64,000 nucleotides of DNA from Elioraea sp964533585 (GCA_964533585.1 CAZHMM010000002.1:13891-77890), one strand, 5' to 3'; positions 17,078 to 26,352 are shown, numbered from the stretch's first letter. Notes: generated from the sequence alone by a model not told the origin. Translations and numbers: made by a program.

Positions 17078-17749
17078 ATGGCCGTCATCGCCTCCGATAC
17101 CTTCGCCGGCCTAGGCGACGGCGTCAGCCTCGCCGGCCGGCCGCTCGACAACGGCAACGGCGGCTCCGGCACGCGCGCCTGGGCGAGCATCAGCAGCGCG
17201 GACATGGCCGGCAACGGTGCCGGCCAGATCCGGGGCGCGAGCAACTTCCGCAATGGCCGCGTGCAGGTGGCCGGCCTCGGCAATCACCGTCTGCGCGCGC
17301 GATTCACCTTCAACGGCAGCTACGCCAATATCTGCCTCACCACGCTCTGCACGAACGGTGAGAGCAACGGGACGACCAGTGCGCTGTACGCGGTCCTGTC
17401 CGCGAACGGCACCGCCTTGCGGGTGCGCGAAGGGGTGAACCAGAACTGGTCCGCCGGTGCCGACCGTGCCTCGAAGACCATCACCCCGCCGAACGTGAGC
17501 GGCTGGTATTGGCTTGAACTCGCGGTCGAGGGGCTTGTCGCAACGGCGCGTCTGCTCAACGACGACCTAAGCCTCTATGATGAGGTCAGCCACGCGTTCA
17601 GCGCGCTGCCGTCCGGGCAGTTCTGCGGTCTCGGCTTCGCGCTGAGCGGCAATGCCGCGCTGTTCGACGACTTCATCCTCGACGACATGGCCGGGTCCGG
17701 TGGTTCACCTCCGCCCAGCCCCGCTCGCGCCCGGGCGCTCTGGGTCTGA
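17078..17749 (+). CDS. Phage-associated protein, probable beta-sandwich (LamG-like) structural protein
   Basis: A 223-residue protein, 4 nt after the previous gene and last of the phage-like block. The pattern (ASDTFAGLGDGVSLAGRPLD near the N-terminus, then WYWLELAVEGLVATARLLND, and a final ALFDDFILDDM) is that of concanavalin-like carbohydrate-binding domains, which appear on phage tips and spikes. No signal peptide is present, consistent with assembly into a particle rather than secretion. Pro/Ser-rich C-terminal tail. Confidence 0.5.
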   Translation: MAVIASDTFAGLGDGVSLAGRPLDNGNGGSGTRAWASISSADMAGNGAGQIRGASNFRNGRVQVAGLGNHRLRARFTFNGSYANICLTTLCTNGESNGTTSALYAVLSANGTALRVREGVNQNWSAGADRASKTITPPNVSGWYWLELAVEGLVATARLLNDDLSLYDEVSHAFSALPSGQFCGLGFALSGNAALFDDFILDDMAGSGGSPPPSPARARALWV

Positions 17750-17782
17750 CCGAGGTCAGACTTCCGCCTTCCGCTCGGCGCC

Positions 17783-18199
17783 TCACCTCTGCCGCCAGGG
17801 CAGGCCGGCGGCGATCCAGCCCGACGCCGTCCGCCGGTGGCCCTCGCCGTCCAGCGGGCCTTCGAACCCGTCGCGGATGTTGAACACCTCCGCGAATCCG
17901 GCCGCGCGCGCCATCCGCGCTGCCGCCAGGCTGCGCGCGCCGGAGCGGCAGAGGAAGTAGAGCCGATGCTCGGGCGTCAGCCCCGCATCGTGCAACGCCT
18001 CGACGAAGCCCGGGTTCACCGCCATCGACGGGAAGAGCTGCCAGGCGATCGGCACGACGGGCTTGCCGGTCGCCGAGAGGTCGGGCATGCCGACATAGGT
18101 CCATTCGGCGTCCGTCCGGACATCGATCAGCATCGCGCGCGGATCCTCGTTCAGGGCCCGCCAGGTTTCGGCGGGCGAGACCTCGGGCACGTCGCTCAT
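17783..18199 (-). CDS. Rhodanese-domain sulfurtransferase
   Basis: Single-domain rhodanese of 138 residues. The active-site loop is CRSGAR with Cys84, the residue that carries the persulfide, and IDVRTDAEW marks the N-terminal rhodanese strand. It lies back to back with cysteine synthase with only 57 nt between the starts, so the two probably share a control region and work in sulfur transfer (inference). It is convergent with the phage-like block. Confidence 0.88.
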   Translation of the reverse strand: MSDVPEVSPAETWRALNEDPRAMLIDVRTDAEWTYVGMPDLSATGKPVVPIAWQLFPSMAVNPGFVEALHDAGLTPEHRLYFLCRSGARSLAAARMARAAGFAEVFNIRDGFEGPLDGEGHRRTASGWIAAGLPWRQR

Positions 18200-18256
18200 G
18201 CGGTCGGTTCCTCTCTGGATGTCGGACCCGGACAGGGTAGCGGCAGGAGCGACCTC

Positions 18257-19258
18257 ATGGCGATGGTGGACGGGCTCGTCGGCGCAATCGGCAACACGCC
18301 GCTGATCAGGCTCAGGCGCGCCTCCGCCGCCACGGGCTGCGAGATCCTCGGCAAGGCCGAGTTCATGAACCCGGGCGGGTCGGTGAAGGACCGCGCGGCA
18401 CTCGCCATCATCACGGATGCCGAGGCGGCGGGCCAGTTGCGTCCGGGCGGCACGATCGTCGAGGGCACGGCGGGCAATACCGGCATCGGACTGACGCTGG
18501 TCGGCAATGCGCGGGGGTATCGTTCCGTCATCGTGATGCCAGAGACGCAGAGCCGCGAGAAGATCGAGTTCCTGCGCATGATCGGCGCCGATCTCCGTCT
18601 CGTCCCAGCCGCCCCCTACAAGGACCCCGGCAATTACGTGCATGTCTCGCGCCGGCTCGCCGAGGAACTGGCCGCGAGCGAGCCGAACGGGGCGATCTGG
18701 GCGAACCAGTTCGACAATCTCGCCAACCGCGAGGGCCATCGCCGCACCACCGGCGAGGAGATCTGGCGCGAGACCGAGGGGCGCGTCGATGCCTTCACCT
18801 GCGCCTGCGGCACCGGCGGCACGCTCGCCGGCGTCGCACTGGCGCTGAAGGCGCGCAAGCCCGCTGTGCGGATCGTGCTCGCCGACCCGCTGGGCAGCGC
18901 CCTCCATGCCTGGAAGACGCGCGGCGTGCTGGAGCTGGAGGGCAGCTCGATCACCGAGGGCATCGGCCAGAGCCGCGTGCCCGGCAATCTCGAGGGAGCG
19001 CCGATCGACGATGCGATCCGGATCCCGGACGAGGAGATGCTGGAGCAGGTGTTCGACCTCACCATCCACGAGGGGCTGAGCGTGGGCGGCTCGGCCGGGC
19101 TGAACGTCGCCGCGGCGATTCGGGTCGCGCGCGAGCTTGGTCCGGGCCACACGGTGGTGACGATCCTCTGCGACGGCGGCGCGCGCTACCAGTCGAAGCT
19201 GTTCAATCCCGAGTTCCTGCGCGGCAAGGGCCTGCCCACGCCGCCCTGGATGGAATGA
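18257..19258 (+). CDS. cysK: Cysteine synthase A (O-acetylserine sulfhydrylase)
   Basis: PLP enzyme of 333 residues that makes cysteine from O-acetylserine and sulfide. The Schiff-base Lys is K44 in GSVKDRAA; the substrate loop EGTAGNTG and the phosphate-binding CGTGGTLAG are present; SVGGSAG near the C-terminus contacts the cofactor. AGGAG lies 8 nt upstream of the ATG at 18257. The region AAPYKDPGNYVHVSRRLAEE is longer than in E. coli CysK, typical of the alphaproteobacterial cysteine synthase A subgroup (recalled). Confidence 0.92.
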   Translation: MAMVDGLVGAIGNTPLIRLRRASAATGCEILGKAEFMNPGGSVKDRAALAIITDAEAAGQLRPGGTIVEGTAGNTGIGLTLVGNARGYRSVIVMPETQSREKIEFLRMIGADLRLVPAAPYKDPGNYVHVSRRLAEELAASEPNGAIWANQFDNLANREGHRRTTGEEIWRETEGRVDAFTCACGTGGTLAGVALALKARKPAVRIVLADPLGSALHAWKTRGVLELEGSSITEGIGQSRVPGNLEGAPIDDAIRIPDEEMLEQVFDLTIHEGLSVGGSAGLNVAAAIRVARELGPGHTVVTILCDGGARYQSKLFNPEFLRGKGLPTPPWME

Positions 19259-19288
19259 CGGGGCTGGGCCGCGCCGCTGCCTCCGTCT

Positions 19289-19696
19289 TCACCCAGCGAG
19301 CGCCGTAACGATCTCCGCGCCCTTCGCCAGCGTCTGGTGCACCGGGCATTTGCCGGCGATCGCCAGCAGCCGCTCCCGCTGCGCCGCGTCGAGCGGCCCC
19401 TCCAGCGTGATCGCGATCGAGAACCGCGCGGTGTCCGCCGGTTTGTCGTAGGTCACGCCCACGGCGATCCGCTCGAGCGGCCAGCCCTTCCGTCCCGCAT
19501 ACATCCGCACCGTGATCGCCGTGCAGGCGCCAAGCGCGCCGCAGAGCAGTTCGAACGGCTCCGGCCCGGAATCCTTCCCCCCTGTCGCGCCCGGCTCGTC
19601 CACCGCCCAGGCATGGCCGCGTGCCACGGCCGTCATGCCATAGGGCGCCACCCCCGAGTCGCTGACCGTCACGCTGCGGACACGCGCCGCCGTCAC
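19289..19696 (-). CDS. OsmC family protein
   Basis: A 135-residue OsmC/Ohr-fold protein. These are thiol-dependent hydroperoxide reductases with two conserved cysteines, here at about residue 57 (LGACTAITV) and about 116 (KCPVHQTL). The GTG at 19696 gives the best start. The KCPVHxTL motif is typical of the OsmC (YhfA-like) group rather than Ohr. It is convergent with cysK and upstream of nothing on its strand except hemF, whose 3' end is 19 nt away. Confidence 0.85.
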   Translation of the reverse strand: MTAARVRSVTVSDSGVAPYGMTAVARGHAWAVDEPGATGGKDSGPEPFELLCGALGACTAITVRMYAGRKGWPLERIAVGVTYDKPADTARFSIAITLEGPLDAAQRERLLAIAGKCPVHQTLAKGAEIVTALAG

Positions 19697-19715
19697 CGGC
19701 CCCCTCCCATCTCCG

Positions 19716-20582
19716 CTATGGCCATTTCACCTCGGGCGGCAGGCTCATCAGGATCGCCTCCACATTGCCGCCGGTCTTCAGCCCGAACAGCGTGCCGCGG
19801 TCGTGGAGCAGGTTGAACTCGACATAGCGGCCGCGCCGGACGAGTTGCCGCTCGCGCTCCTCCGCCGTCCAGGGCTCGTGCATGCGCGTCCGCACGATCG
19901 CCGAATAGGCCTCGAGGAACGCCAACCCGACATCGCGCGTGAAGGCGAAATCCGCCGCCCAGTCCCCGCTGTCGAGGGTGTCGTAGAAGATCCCGCCCAC
20001 TCCGCGCGGCTCGCCCCGGTGCGGCAGGAAGAAGTAGCGGTCGCACCACTCCTTGAAGCGGGGGTAGTAGTCGGGGTGGTGGCGGTCGCAGGCGGCCTTG
20101 AAGGCGCCGTGGAAGGTCTCGCGATCCGCCGCCGTCTCGGGCGTCTCCAGCAGCATCGGCGTGAGGTCGCCGCCGCCGCCGAACCACGTCCTGGTCGTGG
20201 CGATCATGCGCGTGTTCATGTGCGCGGCCGGCACGCGCGGGCTGCGCATATGCGCGACCAGCGAGATGCCGGAGGCCCAGAAGCGCGGATCCTCGGCCGC
20301 CCCCGGGATCTGGCCGCGGAACTCCGGGCTGAACTCGCCGAACACGGTCGAGACGTTGACGCCGACCTTCTCGAACACCCGCCCCTTCATCACGCTCATC
20401 ACGCCGCCGCCGCCGCCCGGGCGGTCCCAGGCGGTGCGGACGAACCGGCCCGGCGGCAGGTCGGCCTGCGGGCCGGCGGCGAGCGCGTCCTCGATCGCCT
20501 CGAAGGCGGCGCAGAGCCGGTCGCGCAGCTCTTCGAACCAGGTCCGGGCGGCCTCTTGCCGCGCATCCGCAAGCGGGGTCAT
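19716..20582 (-). CDS. hemF: Oxygen-dependent coproporphyrinogen III oxidase
   Basis: A 288-residue HemF, which uses O2 to decarboxylate coproporphyrinogen III to protoporphyrinogen IX in haem synthesis. Conserved segments are GGGGVMSVMKG near residue 57, a TRTWFGGGGDLTP block, the DxxYYPRFKEWCD segment and VEFNLLHDRGTxFGLKTGG. The ATG at 20582 aligns with family starts; a longer frame would add residues unlike HemF. It is divergent from the petABC operon, a consumer of haem. The window also has hemW-like sequence at 54832, which does not replace this function. Confidence 0.95.
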   Translation of the reverse strand: MTPLADARQEAARTWFEELRDRLCAAFEAIEDALAAGPQADLPPGRFVRTAWDRPGGGGGVMSVMKGRVFEKVGVNVSTVFGEFSPEFRGQIPGAAEDPRFWASGISLVAHMRSPRVPAAHMNTRMIATTRTWFGGGGDLTPMLLETPETAADRETFHGAFKAACDRHHPDYYPRFKEWCDRYFFLPHRGEPRGVGGIFYDTLDSGDWAADFAFTRDVGLAFLEAYSAIVRTRMHEPWTAEERERQLVRRGRYVEFNLLHDRGTLFGLKTGGNVEAILMSLPPEVKWP

Positions 20583-20866
20583 GCAGCCAACGATCACGGG
20601 CCGGCCCGGCGGCGTCAACCGCGGCTGTGCCTGGGGCTTGCGGAACCGCCAGGTGCCCATACCTCGGATCATGCCGAGGGGACGTTGCCGCGCCGCCACC
20701 CCCTGCCTATAAGGGCGCCGACGCCTTGGTGTGGTGCGGTGCGGAAACGCGCGCCCGGGGTGCGCGGGCCTGAGCGGGCCGGCGCGCCAACGGTGGCCGC
20801 CCGGCGTTGCGGACAAGCGGGCAGGCCCCTCCCCCGGGGCGGGCCGGGATGCGGAGAGGAACGGGG

Positions 20867-21424
20867 ATGGCCGAGAGTTCGACGGCAGAGGCACAGGGCG
20901 GACACGGCGCCGGCGGCACGCGGCGCGATTTCCTGTCGCTGACCACCACGGCGGTGGCCGGCGTCGGCGTGGCGGCCTTCGCCTGGCCCTTCATCCACAG
21001 CATGAACCCTTCGGCCTCGGTGCTCGCGCTGGCCTCCACCGAGGTCGATCTCGCGCCGATCGCCGAGGGCCAGGCGATCACCGTGATGTGGCGCGGCAAG
21101 CCCGTGTTCATCCGCCACCGCACGGCGGAGGACATCCGCGCCGCGCGCGAGACCCCGCTCGGCGCGCTGCCCGATCCTGAGCCGGATGAGCGCCGGGTGC
21201 AGAGGCCGGAATGGCTGGTGATGGTCGGCGTCTGCACGCATCTGGGCTGCGTGCCGCTTGGCCAGCGGCCGACCGACTCGAAGGGCGACTTCAATGGCTG
21301 GTTCTGCCCCTGCCACGGCAGCCACTACGACACCTCGGGGCGCATCCGCCGCGGCCCGGCGCCGGCCAATCTCGAGATCCCGCCCTACACCTTCACCTCC
21401 GACACCGTGATCCGGATCGGCTGA
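20867..21424 (+). CDS. petA: Ubiquinol-cytochrome c reductase iron-sulfur (Rieske) subunit
   Basis: Rieske protein of the cytochrome bc1 complex, 185 residues. A twin-arginine anchor (RRDFL at about residues 19-23, hydrophobic to 45) places the cluster domain in the periplasm. The 2Fe-2S ligands are Cys123/His125 (CTHLGC) and Cys147/His150 (CPCHGS), with Cys128 and Cys149 as the stabilising disulfide. GAGAGGAAC precedes the ATG at 20867. First gene of petABC, 10 nt before petB. Confidence 0.97.
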   Translation: MAESSTAEAQGGHGAGGTRRDFLSLTTTAVAGVGVAAFAWPFIHSMNPSASVLALASTEVDLAPIAEGQAITVMWRGKPVFIRHRTAEDIRAARETPLGALPDPEPDERRVQRPEWLVMVGVCTHLGCVPLGQRPTDSKGDFNGWFCPCHGSHYDTSGRIRRGPAPANLEIPPYTFTSDTVIRIG

Positions 21425-21434
21425 GGCACAAGCG

Positions 21435-22700
21435 ATGGTCGGCCTGCACAAGAGCGACTTCAAGAACCCGGTGGTGCGCTGGATCGACGAGCGCCTGCCC
21501 ATCCCGAGCATGCTCACCAAGGAGTATGCCGAGTTCCCCACGCCGAAGAACTTCAACTACTTCTGGAACTTCGGCGCGCTGGCGATGGTCTGCCTGGTGG
21601 TGATGATCGTCACTGGCATCGTGCTGGCGATGCACTACACGCCGCATGTCGACTACGCCTTCGACAGCGTCGAGCGCATCATGCGCGACGTGAACTACGG
21701 CTGGCTGCTGCGCTACATCCATATGAACGGCGCCAGCATGTTCTTCATCGTCGTCTATATTCACATGTTCCGCGGCCTCTATTACGGCTCGTACAAGGCA
21801 CCGCGCGAACTGCTCTGGATTCTCGGCGTCGTCATCCTGCTGCTGATGATGGCCACCGCCTTCATGGGCTACGTGCTGCCCTGGGGCCAGATGAGCTTCT
21901 GGGGTGCGACCGTCATCACCAACCTGTTCAGCGCCATTCCGCTCGTGGGCGACAACATCGTCGTGTGGCTCTGGGGCGGCTTCTCGGTCGACAACCCGAC
22001 GCTGAACCGGTTCTTCTCGCTGCACTACCTGCTGCCGTTCGTGATCGTCGGCGTGGTGTTCCTGCATGTGGTGGCGCTGCACATCACCGGCTCGAACAAC
22101 CCGCTCGGCATCGAGCCGAAGGGGCCGCAGGACACGATCCCGTTCCACCCCTACTACACGATCAAGGACAGCTTCGGGCTGGTGATCTTCCTGATCGTGT
22201 TCGCCTTCTTCGTCTTCTTCGCGCCGAACTTCATGGGCCACCCGGACAACTACATTCCGGCCAACCCGCTGGTGACGCCGGCCCACATCGTGCCCGAATG
22301 GTACTTCCTGCCGTTCTACGCGATCCTGCGCGCGGTGCCGGACAAGCTCGGCGGCGTCGTGCTGATGTTCGCCTCGATCTTCGTCCTGTTCGTGCTGCCC
22401 TGGCTGGACACCAGCCCGGTGCGGTCGATGAAGTTCCGCCCGCTGGCACGCCCCTTCTTCTGGGTGTTCGTGCTCTCCTGCCTGCTGCTCGGCTACTGCG
22501 GCGCGATGCCGGCCGAGGGGATCTGGGTGGTGCTCTCGCGCGTCGGCACCGCGTACTACTTCCTCTACTTCCTCGTGATCCTGCCGGTGCTGGGCAAGCT
22601 CGAGCGGCCCCTGCCGCTGCCGGCGAGCATCAGCCAGCGTGTGTTGGGCGGCGGGCCCGTTCCTGCCGGGGCAGCGTCCAAGCCGATGGAGAAGGCGTGA
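21435..22700 (+). CDS. petB: Cytochrome b subunit of the bc1 complex
   Basis: Membrane subunit of 421 residues with eight helices. Paired haem-binding His residues lie in helix B (about residues 98-115; HMNGASMFFIVVYIH) and helix D (about 198-215; HYLLPFVIVGVVFLHVVALH). The Qo-site signature PEWY and the loop WGATVITNLFSA are both present. It takes electrons from ubiquinol and passes them to the Rieske cluster and the Qi site. Its TGA overlaps the petC ATG by one base. Confidence 0.97.
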   Translation: MVGLHKSDFKNPVVRWIDERLPIPSMLTKEYAEFPTPKNFNYFWNFGALAMVCLVVMIVTGIVLAMHYTPHVDYAFDSVERIMRDVNYGWLLRYIHMNGASMFFIVVYIHMFRGLYYGSYKAPRELLWILGVVILLLMMATAFMGYVLPWGQMSFWGATVITNLFSAIPLVGDNIVVWLWGGFSVDNPTLNRFFSLHYLLPFVIVGVVFLHVVALHITGSNNPLGIEPKGPQDTIPFHPYYTIKDSFGLVIFLIVFAFFVFFAPNFMGHPDNYIPANPLVTPAHIVPEWYFLPFYAILRAVPDKLGGVVLMFASIFVLFVLPWLDTSPVRSMKFRPLARPFFWVFVLSCLLLGYCGAMPAEGIWVVLSRVGTAYYFLYFLVILPVLGKLERPLPLPASISQRVLGGGPVPAGAASKPMEKA

Positions 22701-23464
22701 TGCGCATCCTTCGTCTCGCCGCGGCGGCGGCCGCGCTCGCCATCGCCGCGCCGGCCCAGGCCGCAGGTCCGTCGGTGCCGATCCCCTCGCAGACCTGGTC
22801 GTTCGGCGGCCTGTTCGGCACCTTCGACCGTGCCGCCGCGCAGCGCGGCTTCCTCGTCTACAAGCAGGTCTGCGCCAGTTGCCACGCGATGAAGCAGCTC
22901 GCCTACCGCAACCTCGAAGGCATCGGGCTCTCCGAGGAGGAGATCCGTGCGATCGCCGCCGATGTGATGATCATGGACGGACCGAACGACGACGGCGAGA
23001 TGTTCGAGCGGCCGGGCCGTGCCTCCGACCGGTTCCGCAGCCCGTTCCCCAACGTGCAGGCGGCTCGCGCGGCGAACCAGGGCGCCTATCCCGTTGACCT
23101 GTCGCTGATCGTCAAGGCGCGCGACAACGGCGCCAACTACCTCTACGCGCTGCTGACCGGCTATCGCGAGAGCCCGCCCGCCGGCGTCGAGCCGATGGAG
23201 GGCATGCACTACAACGAATACTTCCCCGGCCACTGGATCGCGATGGCCCAGCCGCTCTGGCCGGACATGGTGGACTATCCCGATGGCACGCCGGCGACGA
23301 TCGAACAGATGGCCCGCGATGTCACCACGTTCATGGCCTGGGCGGCCGAGCCCGAGCTCGAGCAGCGCCGCGCGATGGGTGTGCGGGTGATCCTGTTCCT
23401 GATCGTGCTCGCTGGCCTGACCTATGGCGTGAAGCGCAAGATCTGGGCCGACCTGAAGCACTGA
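22700..23464 (+). CDS. petC: Cytochrome c1
   Basis: Haem-containing c1 subunit of 254 residues. A signal peptide ends near AQA (about residue 22). The haem motif CASCH has Cys58/Cys61/His62, and the axial Met is in IAMAQPL. One C-terminal anchor helix (about 228-246) ends in a basic tail. It carries electrons from the Rieske protein to soluble or membrane cytochrome c. Coupled to petB by the one-base overlap; last gene of the operon. Confidence 0.97.
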   Translation: MRILRLAAAAAALAIAAPAQAAGPSVPIPSQTWSFGGLFGTFDRAAAQRGFLVYKQVCASCHAMKQLAYRNLEGIGLSEEEIRAIAADVMIMDGPNDDGEMFERPGRASDRFRSPFPNVQAARAANQGAYPVDLSLIVKARDNGANYLYALLTGYRESPPAGVEPMEGMHYNEYFPGHWIAMAQPLWPDMVDYPDGTPATIEQMARDVTTFMAWAAEPELEQRRAMGVRVILFLIVLAGLTYGVKRKIWADLKH

Positions 23465-23487
23465 GGAGCGGCGCCGGCTAAGCTTGC

Positions 23488-23513
23488 AGGGCCGCTCCAT
23501 CCGGGGCGGCCCT
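23488..23513. terminator. Hairpin after petABC, possible terminator or mtnP leader structure
   Basis: AGGGCCGC (23488-23495) pairs perfectly with GCGGCCCT (23506-23513) around a 10-nt loop. It lies between petC and mtnP. The following bases, GTCCTGTTGG, are only mildly T-rich, so a terminator is plausible but not secure. Confidence 0.4.
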
Positions 23514-23534
23514 GTCCTGTTGGGGAACGAGGTC

Positions 23535-24437
23535 ATGGCGGAGGAAGACGCGCCGTCCCCGGTGATCGGCATCATCGGTGGGTCGGGCATCTACGACATC
23601 GAGGGGCTGGAGAGCGCGGAGTGGCGCGAGGTGCGCACGCCCTGGGGCCTGCCCTCGGGCGAATTGCTGTTCGGCCGGCTCTCGGGCGTGCCGTGCGTGT
23701 TCCTGCCGCGCCATGACCGCGGCCATCGGTTGAGCCCGACGGATCTGCCGTACCGCGCCAATATCGACGCGCTGAAGCGGGCGGGCTGCACCGAGATCCT
23801 CTCGCTCTCCGCGGTCGGCTCGCTGAGGGCCGATCTGCCGCCGGGCAGCTTCGTGATCGTCGATCAGTTCATCGACCGCACCTTCGCGCGCCAGAAGTCG
23901 TTCTTCGGTGCCGGTTGCGTCGCGCACGTGTCGATGGCGAACCCGGTCTGCCGCCGCCTCGGCGACGTGCTGGAGGAGGGCTGCCGCGCGCTCTCCCTGC
24001 CGCACAAGCGCGGCGGCACCTATCTCGTGATGGAGGGGCCGCAGTTCTCGACCCGCGCCGAGAGCGAGCTCTACCGCGCCTGGGGCTGCGACGTGATCGG
24101 CATGACCAACATGCCCGAGGCGAAGCTCGCCCGCGAGGCCGAGCTCTGCTACGCGACGGTCGCGATGGTCACCGACTACGACTGCTGGCACCCCGAGCAC
24201 GACCACGTCACGGTGGAACTGGTGGTGAAGGTGCTGTTCGAGAACGCCGCCAAGGCGCGGTCCCTGCTCAAGCAGGTGCTGCCGGTGCTGGGCCAGCGGC
24301 GCGGCCTCTGCCCGGAGGGCTGCCACACCGCGCTCGAGAACGCGATCGTCACGGCGCCGGCGAAGCGCGACCCGTCGCTGCTGTCGCGGCTCGATGTGGT
24401 CGCGGGCCGCGTGCTGAAGGCCGAAGCCGCGGGGTGA
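23535..24437 (+). CDS. mtnP: S-methyl-5'-thioadenosine phosphorylase
   Basis: Phosphorolyses 5'-methylthioadenosine to adenine and methylthioribose-1-phosphate in methionine salvage, 300 residues. Motifs seen are IGGSGIYD at the N-terminus, the phosphate-binding PRHDRGHRLSPTD, the base-binding YLVMEGPQFSTRAES and MTNMPEAKLAREAE, which are typical of the MtnP branch rather than PNP. The ATG at 23535 gives the family start. It follows petC by 70 nt and is followed 4 nt later by a DnaJ-type gene on the same strand. Confidence 0.95.
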   Translation: MAEEDAPSPVIGIIGGSGIYDIEGLESAEWREVRTPWGLPSGELLFGRLSGVPCVFLPRHDRGHRLSPTDLPYRANIDALKRAGCTEILSLSAVGSLRADLPPGSFVIVDQFIDRTFARQKSFFGAGCVAHVSMANPVCRRLGDVLEEGCRALSLPHKRGGTYLVMEGPQFSTRAESELYRAWGCDVIGMTNMPEAKLAREAELCYATVAMVTDYDCWHPEHDHVTVELVVKVLFENAAKARSLLKQVLPVLGQRRGLCPEGCHTALENAIVTAPAKRDPSLLSRLDVVAGRVLKAEAAG

Positions 24438-24441
24438 GGCT

Positions 24442-25353
24442 GTGGCGAAGGACCCCTACGAGACCCTTGGTGTTGCGCGCAATGCCAAGCCCGAGGAGAT
24501 CCGCAAGGTCTATCGCAAGCTCGCCAAGACGCTGCACCCCGACCTGAACCCGGGCGACCGCAGCGCCGAGGCGCGCTTCAAGGAGGTCTCGGCCGCCTAC
24601 GACCTGCTGTCCGACCCCGAGAAGCGGCGCCGCTTCGATGCCGGCGAGATCGATGCCGAGGGCCAGGAGCGGCCGCGCGGCCCGTTCTTCCGCGACCATG
24701 CCCGCGCCGATGCCGGACCGTTCCGGACCCGGCGTGGCCCGCGCGCGGCGCGCTCGGGGATCGAGGATCTGTTCGAGGACCTGTTCGCCGAGCGCGGCTC
24801 GGGCGAGGGCATGGCGTTCCCGGGCGGCGATCTGTCGCTCCGGCTGACCGTGCCGTTCCTCGACGCGGTGAACGGTGCGACCGCGCGCGTGGCACTCCCC
24901 GGCGGCGACATGATCGATCTGAAGATTCCCCCCGGCGCGACCGACGGCCAGGTGCTGCGGCTGCGCGGCAAGGGCCTGCCGGGGATCAATGGCGGCCCGC
25001 CGGGCGATGCGCTGGTCGAGCTCGCGGTGACGCCGCACCCGCTCTATCGCCGCGAGGGCGAGACGATCCGCTACGAGCTGCCGGTCTCGCTCGCCGAGGC
25101 GGTGCTGGGGGCGAAGGTCGAGGCGCCGACGCCGGCCGGCAAGGTGATGCTGACGATCCCGCCAGGCTCGAACACCGGGTCCGTGCTGCGGCTCCGCGGC
25201 CGTGGGGTGGCGCGCGCGGATGGCACGCGCGGGGACTGCATCGTCACGTTGAAGGTCGTGCTGCCGCCGAAGCCCGACGCCGCGCTTGAGCAGTTCCTGC
25301 GCGGCTGGGAGGCCGGGCGCGGTCACGATCCGCGCGCTGGGCTGGAGGGCTGA
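24442..25353 (+). CDS. cbpA: DnaJ-family co-chaperone, CbpA type
   Basis: Class II J-protein of 303 residues that recruits client proteins to DnaK and stimulates its ATPase. The J domain covers about residues 5-70 with the HPD motif (LHPDLNPG). A short Gly/Phe/Arg-rich linker replaces the zinc domain of DnaJ, so it is CbpA-like. Two C-terminal substrate domains follow (VPFLDAVNGATARV and PVSLAEAVLGAKV). GTG start, 4 nt after mtnP. The next gene encodes its presumed inhibitor. Confidence 0.9.
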   Translation: MAKDPYETLGVARNAKPEEIRKVYRKLAKTLHPDLNPGDRSAEARFKEVSAAYDLLSDPEKRRRFDAGEIDAEGQERPRGPFFRDHARADAGPFRTRRGPRAARSGIEDLFEDLFAERGSGEGMAFPGGDLSLRLTVPFLDAVNGATARVALPGGDMIDLKIPPGATDGQVLRLRGKGLPGINGGPPGDALVELAVTPHPLYRREGETIRYELPVSLAEAVLGAKVEAPTPAGKVMLTIPPGSNTGSVLRLRGRGVARADGTRGDCIVTLKVVLPPKPDAALEQFLRGWEAGRGHDPRAGLEG

Positions 25354-25356
25354 GCG

Positions 25357-25656
25357 ATGGACCGCGCGACCTTCTGCATCCGCGCCCGGCTCGACGCGGC
25401 GACGCTGGAGGCCTGGATCGAAGCCGGCTATGTGCGCCGCGACCTGTCCGAGGCCGATCTTGCCCGCGCGCTGCTCGTGCGCGACCTCGTGCAGGACATC
25501 GGCGTGAACGAGGAGGGCGTGGACGTGGTGCTCGACCTGCTCGATCAGCTGCACGAGGCACGCGGCGCGCTCCGCCGCGTGCTTGCGATGCTGGCCGAGG
25601 AGGACCGGCGGCTGCTGGAGCGCGTGCGCGCAGCGCTTGCGCGCGAGGACCGGTAG
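25357..25656 (+). CDS. cbpM: Chaperone modulator CbpM-like protein
   Basis: A 99-residue protein resembling CbpM, which binds the CbpA J domain and blocks its access to DnaK. It has a MerR-like N-terminal helix pattern (LEAWIEAGYVRRDLSEADLARALLVRDLVQDIGVNEEGVD without its cofactor) and a helical C-terminal half (LHEARGALRRVLAM). Family identification rests largely on size, this pattern and position 3 nt downstream of the CbpA gene. It would tune DnaK activity. Confidence 0.75.
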   Translation: MDRATFCIRARLDAATLEAWIEAGYVRRDLSEADLARALLVRDLVQDIGVNEEGVDVVLDLLDQLHEARGALRRVLAMLAEEDRRLLERVRAALAREDR

Positions 25657-25664
25657 CGCCTCGG

Positions 25665-26282
25665 TCAGCCAACGGGAAGACCGAGTGCCGCGAGGTCGCG
25701 GCGCAGCGCCTCCACGCCGGTGAACCGGACTGCGCGCAGGCCCACGGCCGCCGCGCCGGCGACGTTCTTCGCGCTGTCGTCGATGAACAGGGTGCGCTCC
25801 GGTACGACCCCGAACCGGGCGATCGCATGACGGTAGATCGCCGCGTCCGGCTTGATCAGGCCGATCCGCCCGGACACGACGACGGCGCGGAACCGCCCAA
25901 GGAAGCCGTAGATCTGCTCGGCGTAGGGGTAGGTCTCGGCCGACCAGTTGGTGAGCGCGAACAGCTCTGTGCCCGCGTCATCCAGCTCCTCCAGGATCGC
26001 GACCGTCCCGGCGATCGGTCCGTTCAGCATCTCGTGCCAGCGGCCGCGATAGGCGGCGATCAGCTCGGCCTTGTCGGGGTGTTGCGCAGACAGTTCCGCG
26101 ATCGCCTGGGCCCAGGGCCGGCCGCGATCCTGTTCAAGGTTCCAGGACGGCGCGCAGACCTCGCTGAGGAAGGTCTCCATCGCCGCTTCGTCGTCGAACA
26201 GCGTGCGGTAGAGGTGGCGCGGGTTCCAGTCGATCAGCACGCCGCCGAGGTCGAAGATCACGGCGTCGATCTGCGGGGGCAT
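25665..26282 (-). CDS. HAD-superfamily hydrolase, subfamily IA
   Basis: A 205-residue HAD phosphatase-like hydrolase. Motif I is DLGGVL with nucleophile Asp11; motif II is FALTNWS; motif III Lys is in GLIKPD; motif IV is FIDDSAKN. The HAD-IA YihX-like pattern (GGVLIDWNPR, then an alpha-helical cap) suggests a sugar-phosphate or related phosphatase. The ATG at 26282 opens MPPQIDAVIFD; longer frames add an unlikely basic N-terminus. It is convergent with the cbpA/cbpM pair. Confidence 0.85.
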   Translation of the reverse strand: MPPQIDAVIFDLGGVLIDWNPRHLYRTLFDDEAAMETFLSEVCAPSWNLEQDRGRPWAQAIAELSAQHPDKAELIAAYRGRWHEMLNGPIAGTVAILEELDDAGTELFALTNWSAETYPYAEQIYGFLGRFRAVVVSGRIGLIKPDAAIYRHAIARFGVVPERTLFIDDSAKNVAGAAAVGLRAVRFTGVEALRRDLAALGLPVG

Positions 26283-26352
26283 CGGTGCGGTCCGTCCGGG
26301 AGGGGATCGGTGCGATGGGCCATGCCGTTCCCCACCTGTCAAGGATTCCGGC